From NCBI GenBank assembly GCA_018715125.1, contig DVMF01000087.1, positions 1-42,621 of the forward strand: a DNA stretch of 42,621 bases. The letters are read 5' to 3'. Both the position numbers and the translations under genes were made by a program. Positions 40,039-42,621 of this stretch are shown in pieces (positions within the stretch are counted from its first letter, which is position 1; the number at the start of each line of letters is the position of its first letter). Origin of the DNA: Candidatus Coprousia avicola. Its GTDB lineage: Bacteria; Actinomycetota; Coriobacteriia; Coriobacteriales; Coriobacteriaceae. The notes beneath the pieces are model-generated. The model saw nothing but the letters and a program-made list of their open reading frames with translations. It made no database searches and was not told the origin of the DNA.

Positions 40039-41082
40039 ATGACGACCGAGTCGACCGGCGCGGCTCTGTCGCCGTGCGCATCCACCGAGCGCCCCGCTCC
40101 GGTTCTCGCGCTCGTCATACCCTGTTTTAACGAGGCGACCGTGCTTGCCGGCACGGCGCCTCTTCTTTTGGATGCGATGGCGCGCCTCGTGACCGCGGGC
40201 TCTGCGGCGCCCGAGAGCTATCTGGTGCTGGTGGACGACGGGTCGGTCGACGACACGTGGGCGGTCATCGGCGCGCTCGCCGCCGCGGACCGGCGCGTAC
40301 GGGGCGTGCGGCTCAGCCGCAACTGCGGGCAGCAGGCCGCGCTCATGGCGGGAATCGACGAGGTGCGCGGTGCCTGCGACGCCGCCGTGACGCTCGATGC
40401 CGACGGGCAGGACGACCCTGCCGCCCTCGCCGAGATGGTCGCGCGGTACCGGGAGGGCTACGACGTGGTCTTTGGCGTGCGCTCCGACCGCTCCTGTGAC
40501 GGCGCTCCCAAGCGCATGACGGCCCGCGCGTTCTATCGCCTCTTGGCGCTCCTCGGCGCCGAGGTCGTGCCCGACCATGCCGACTTCCGCCTTATGGCGG
40601 CGCCGGTCATCGCCGGCATCGCGTCGTTTCAGGAAGTGAACCTCTACCTCAGGGGCCTTGTGCCCCTCGTGGGGTTTCGCAGCTGCGAGGTGCGCTACCG
40701 CCGTCTGCCCCGCCGGGCGGGGCGCTCCCATTACGGTGCGGGGCGCATGGTCGGGCTTGCCCTCGACGGCGTGACGTCGCTCACCATCCGGCCCATCCGC
40801 ATCATCACGCTCGTCGGCCTCGTCATCGCCCTCGGCAGCGCCCTCGGCATCCTCTGGGCCGTCGCCACGGCGCTTTCCGGACGCGCGGTCTCGGGGTGGG
40901 CGAGCATGATCGTGGCCATCTTCTTCTTGGGCGGCGTGCAGCTGGTGAGCCTGGGTGTCATCGGCGAGTACGTGGGCAAGACGTATCTGGAGGCCAAGCG
41001 GCGCCCGCGGTACCTGGTTGCGGAGCGCACGCAGGGGGACGCAAAAGACGCGTCGAGCCACCGGTCCACACAAAACGCATGA
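40039..41082 (+). CDS. Family 2 glycosyltransferase, membrane-anchored (GtrB/dolichol-P-sugar synthase-like)
   Basis: 347 residues. The GT-A catalytic domain has VIPCFNEATVL, the nucleotide-sugar VDDGSVDDTW, LSRNCGQQAALMAGID, and the metal-binding DADGQDDP. Two membrane helices near the C-terminus (residues about 255-280 and 290-318: IITLVGLVIALGSALGIL; MIVAIFFLGGVQLVSLGV) match the GtrB/DPM type that loads a sugar onto undecaprenyl phosphate. It starts directly after the galU stop codon with no gap and no separate ribosome-binding site, so translation is coupled; its sugar may come from UDP-glucose. No terminator is evident after it. Confidence 0.93.
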   Translation: MTTESTGAALSPCASTERPAPVLALVIPCFNEATVLAGTAPLLLDAMARLVTAGSAAPESYLVLVDDGSVDDTWAVIGALAAADRRVRGVRLSRNCGQQAALMAGIDEVRGACDAAVTLDADGQDDPAALAEMVARYREGYDVVFGVRSDRSCDGAPKRMTARAFYRLLALLGAEVVPDHADFRLMAAPVIAGIASFQEVNLYLRGLVPLVGFRSCEVRYRRLPRRAGRSHYGAGRMVGLALDGVTSLTIRPIRIITLVGLVIALGSALGILWAVATALSGRAVSGWASMIVAIFFLGGVQLVSLGVIGEYVGKTYLEAKRRPRYLVAERTQGDAKDASSHRSTQNA

Positions 41083-41169
41083 ACATGTGTTCTATTTAAG
41101 CTCTCTACCAGCAGGATATGCAGAAACTAATTTTGCTACCCCAAATGGAGCCTCACGTCAAGAACTAAC

Positions 41170-41198
41170 TTGCCGAGCGGTAGGTGCCCCAGTAAACT
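41170..41198 (+). promoter_or_regulatory. Probable promoter of rpoB
   Basis: TTGCCG (41170-41175), 17 bases, then TAAACT (41193-41198). The leader to the start codon is about 115 bases and contains a 12-base palindrome GCCTCGCGAGGC near 41262. The stretch 41083-41169 is A+T-rich with no gene. Confidence 0.5.
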
Positions 41199-41317
41199 AT
41201 TAGGTTGCGATAGTTGGCCCTCTCTGCCTCGACGTGCCGGACGCGGCGCTCATGCCGCGGCCTCGCGAGGCGACGGGGACCTCAAGGACAGCGCTTCCCA
41301 GAAGGAGGAAACACCTG

Positions 41318-42621
41318 GTGTCAACCGCAACGTATATCCCGGAAGCAACACCCACGGAGCGCGGGCGCTTCAGCTTTGGCAAGATCGCCGATGCGATGGA
41401 GCTCCCCAACCTCATCTCGGTGCAGAAGGAGTCGTTCGAGCGCTTCATGACCGAAGGGCTTCGCGAGGCCTTCCGCGAGTCCAGCCCCATCCGCAGCCAG
41501 AACCACGTGCTCGAGGTCACCTTCGGCGAGCACCAGTTCGGCGACCCCGCGCACGATGTGGACGAGTGCCGCGAGAAGGACATGACCTATCAGGCCCCGC
41601 TTCTGACCGACGTGCGCCTCACCAACCGTGAGACGGGCGAGATCAAAGAGCAGCTCGTCTTCATGGGCGACTTCCCCATGATGACCGATCGGGGCACCTT
41701 CATCATCAACGGCACGGAGCGCATCGTCGTCTCCCAGCTCGTGCGCTCGCCGGGCGTGTACTACTCCCAGGAGATGGACGGCGGCAAGCAGGTCTACAAG
41801 GCCCAGGTCATCCCGGCCCGCGGCGCGTGGCTCGAGTTTGAGGTCGACAAGCGCGACCAGCTCGTGGTCTCCATCGACCGCAAGCGCAAGCAGTCCGCCA
41901 CCATGTTCCTGCGCGCCCTCGGCATCGCCGTCACCAACGACGACATCTTCGAGCTCCTCGGCGACTCCGACGTGGTGAAGCGCACCATCGAGCGCGACAC
42001 GGCGCTTACCCGCGAGGACGCCCTCATCGAGATCTACCGCCGCCTGCGCCCGGGCGAGCCGCCCACCGTGGACGCCTCCCGCAGCCTCCTCGAGGGCCTG
42101 TTCTTCAACCAGCAGCGCTACGACCTCGCGCGCGTGGGCCGCTACAAGGTCAACAAGAAGCTCGGCCTCACCACGGCCGAGGAGGTCTCGATTCTCACCG
42201 ACGAGGACATCGTCGCGACGCTGCGCTACCTGCTCTCGCTCGCCGCGGGCGAGCCCGGCTTCAAGACCGACGACATCGACCACTTCGGCAACCGTCGCGT
42301 CCGCACCGTCGGCGAGCTCGTCGCCAACCAGTTCCGCATCGGCATGAGCCGTATGGAGCGCGTCGTCCGTGAGCGCATGAGCTCGCAGGATATCGACGAG
42401 ATCACGCCGCAGTCGCTCATCAACATCCGCCCCATCGTGGCGGCCATCAAGGAGTTCTTCGGCTCCTCGCAGCTCTCGCAGTTCATGGACCAGTCCAACC
42501 CGCTCACGGGCCTGTCGCACAAGCGCACGCTCTCCGCGCTCGGCCCCGGCGGCCTTGCGGGCCACAAGTCCGGTTCCAGCCGCCGCACCAACGTGCCGAC
42601 GGCCGTCCGCGACGTCCACAA
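41318..42621 (+). CDS. rpoB: RNA polymerase beta subunit, N-terminal part (3' end outside window)
   Basis: The first 434 codons of the beta subunit. GTG 41318 has AAGGAGG nine bases upstream; the protein begins [20 protein letters not shown]. Conserved parts include [25 protein letters not shown] and the rifampicin-region core [20 protein letters not shown]. Two features differ from E. coli: Arg529 (E. coli numbering) is Thr (codon 42527-42529), and between GPGGL and VRDVH there are 16 residues ([16 protein letters not shown], 42557-42604) instead of 8, at fork loop 2 beside the active site. The frame is intact on both sides. rplJ and rplL, which usually precede rpoB, are absent here. Confidence 0.97.
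   Translation, partial: MSTATYIPEATPTERGRFSFGKIADAMELPNLISVQKESFERFMTEGLREAFRESSPIRSQNHVLEVTFGEHQFGDPAHDVDECREKDMTYQAPLLTDVRLTNRETGEIKEQLVFMGDFPMMTDRGTFIINGTERIVVSQLVRSPGVYYSQEMDGGKQVYKAQVIPARGAWLEFEVDKRDQLVVSIDRKRKQSATMFLRALGIAVTNDDIFELLGDSDVVKRTIERDTALTREDALIEIYRRLRPGEPPTVDASRSLLEGLFFNQQRYDLARVGRYKVNKKLGLTTAEEVSILTDEDIVATLRYLLSLAAGEPGFKTDDIDHFGNRRVRTVGELVANQFRIGMSRMERVVRERMSSQDIDEITPQSLINIRPIVAAIKEFFGSSQLSQFMDQSNPLTGLSHKRTLSALGPGGLAGHKSGSSRRTNVPTAVRDVH

Overview
The window is about 60% or more G+C and comes from a member of the Actinomycetota, most likely class Coriobacteriia and Collinsella-like. The basis is the order tuf, rpmG, tRNA-Trp, secE, nusG, rplK, rplA, the high-GC codon use, and the mix of anaerobe-type enzymes (a ferredoxin-type aldo/keto reductase, a PurF-like protein that starts MGGFFG). 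The genus is inferred from gene content, not from a database search.

Layout. 1-3.3 kb: end of tuf, then the translation/secretion/transcription block rpmG, trnW, secE, nusG, rplK, rplA, with terminators and a probable L1-binding site just before rplA. 3.3-6.7 kb: a PadR regulator with its membrane partner, an unknown protein, and two head-to-head gene remnants (a LysR regulator and a PLP decarboxylase) fused by a deletion. 6.9-11.8 kb: a complete leucine operon leuA-leuC-leuD-leuB, preceded by a leader peptide rich in rare CTA leucine codons and a classical attenuator. 12-12.7 kb: an MNT/HEPN toxin-antitoxin pair whose HEPN gene has an early stop. 13-16.2 kb: membrane protein, helix-turn-helix protein and Ser/Thr kinase in one operon. 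16.7-19.3 kb: MerR-like regulator, membrane protein and a Tyr/Asp-rich lipoprotein. 19.3-20.3 kb: an XRE remnant, a 48-bp scrap resembling leuB, and a RelE/Phd toxin-antitoxin pair with a palindromic operator.

20.6-33.7 kb: aldo/keto reductase, MFS exporter, HerA-like ATPase, small acetyltransferase, an internally duplicated membrane protein, an ECF sigma factor with its membrane partner behind a candidate self-recognised promoter, a UvrA-like double ABC ATPase, a peptide-deformylase-like protein lacking the catalytic Glu, and small unknowns. 33.8-36.8 kb: a PurF-like protein without the nucleophile Cys and a zinc-ribbon membrane protein. 37-38.9 kb: the most striking locus, a gene joining an XRE-type DNA-binding domain to a complete alanine-type aminotransferase, with a strong internal ribosome-binding site that should also release the enzyme alone, and paired GTTCAA-N6-TTGAAC palindromes upstream. 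39-41 kb: galU and a membrane glycosyltransferase. 41.3 kb to the end: the start of rpoB, which carries an unusual segment at fork loop 2.

The usual rplKA-rplJL-rpoBC cluster is split here: about 38 kb of unrelated genes separate rplA from rpoB, and rplJ and rplL are not in the window.
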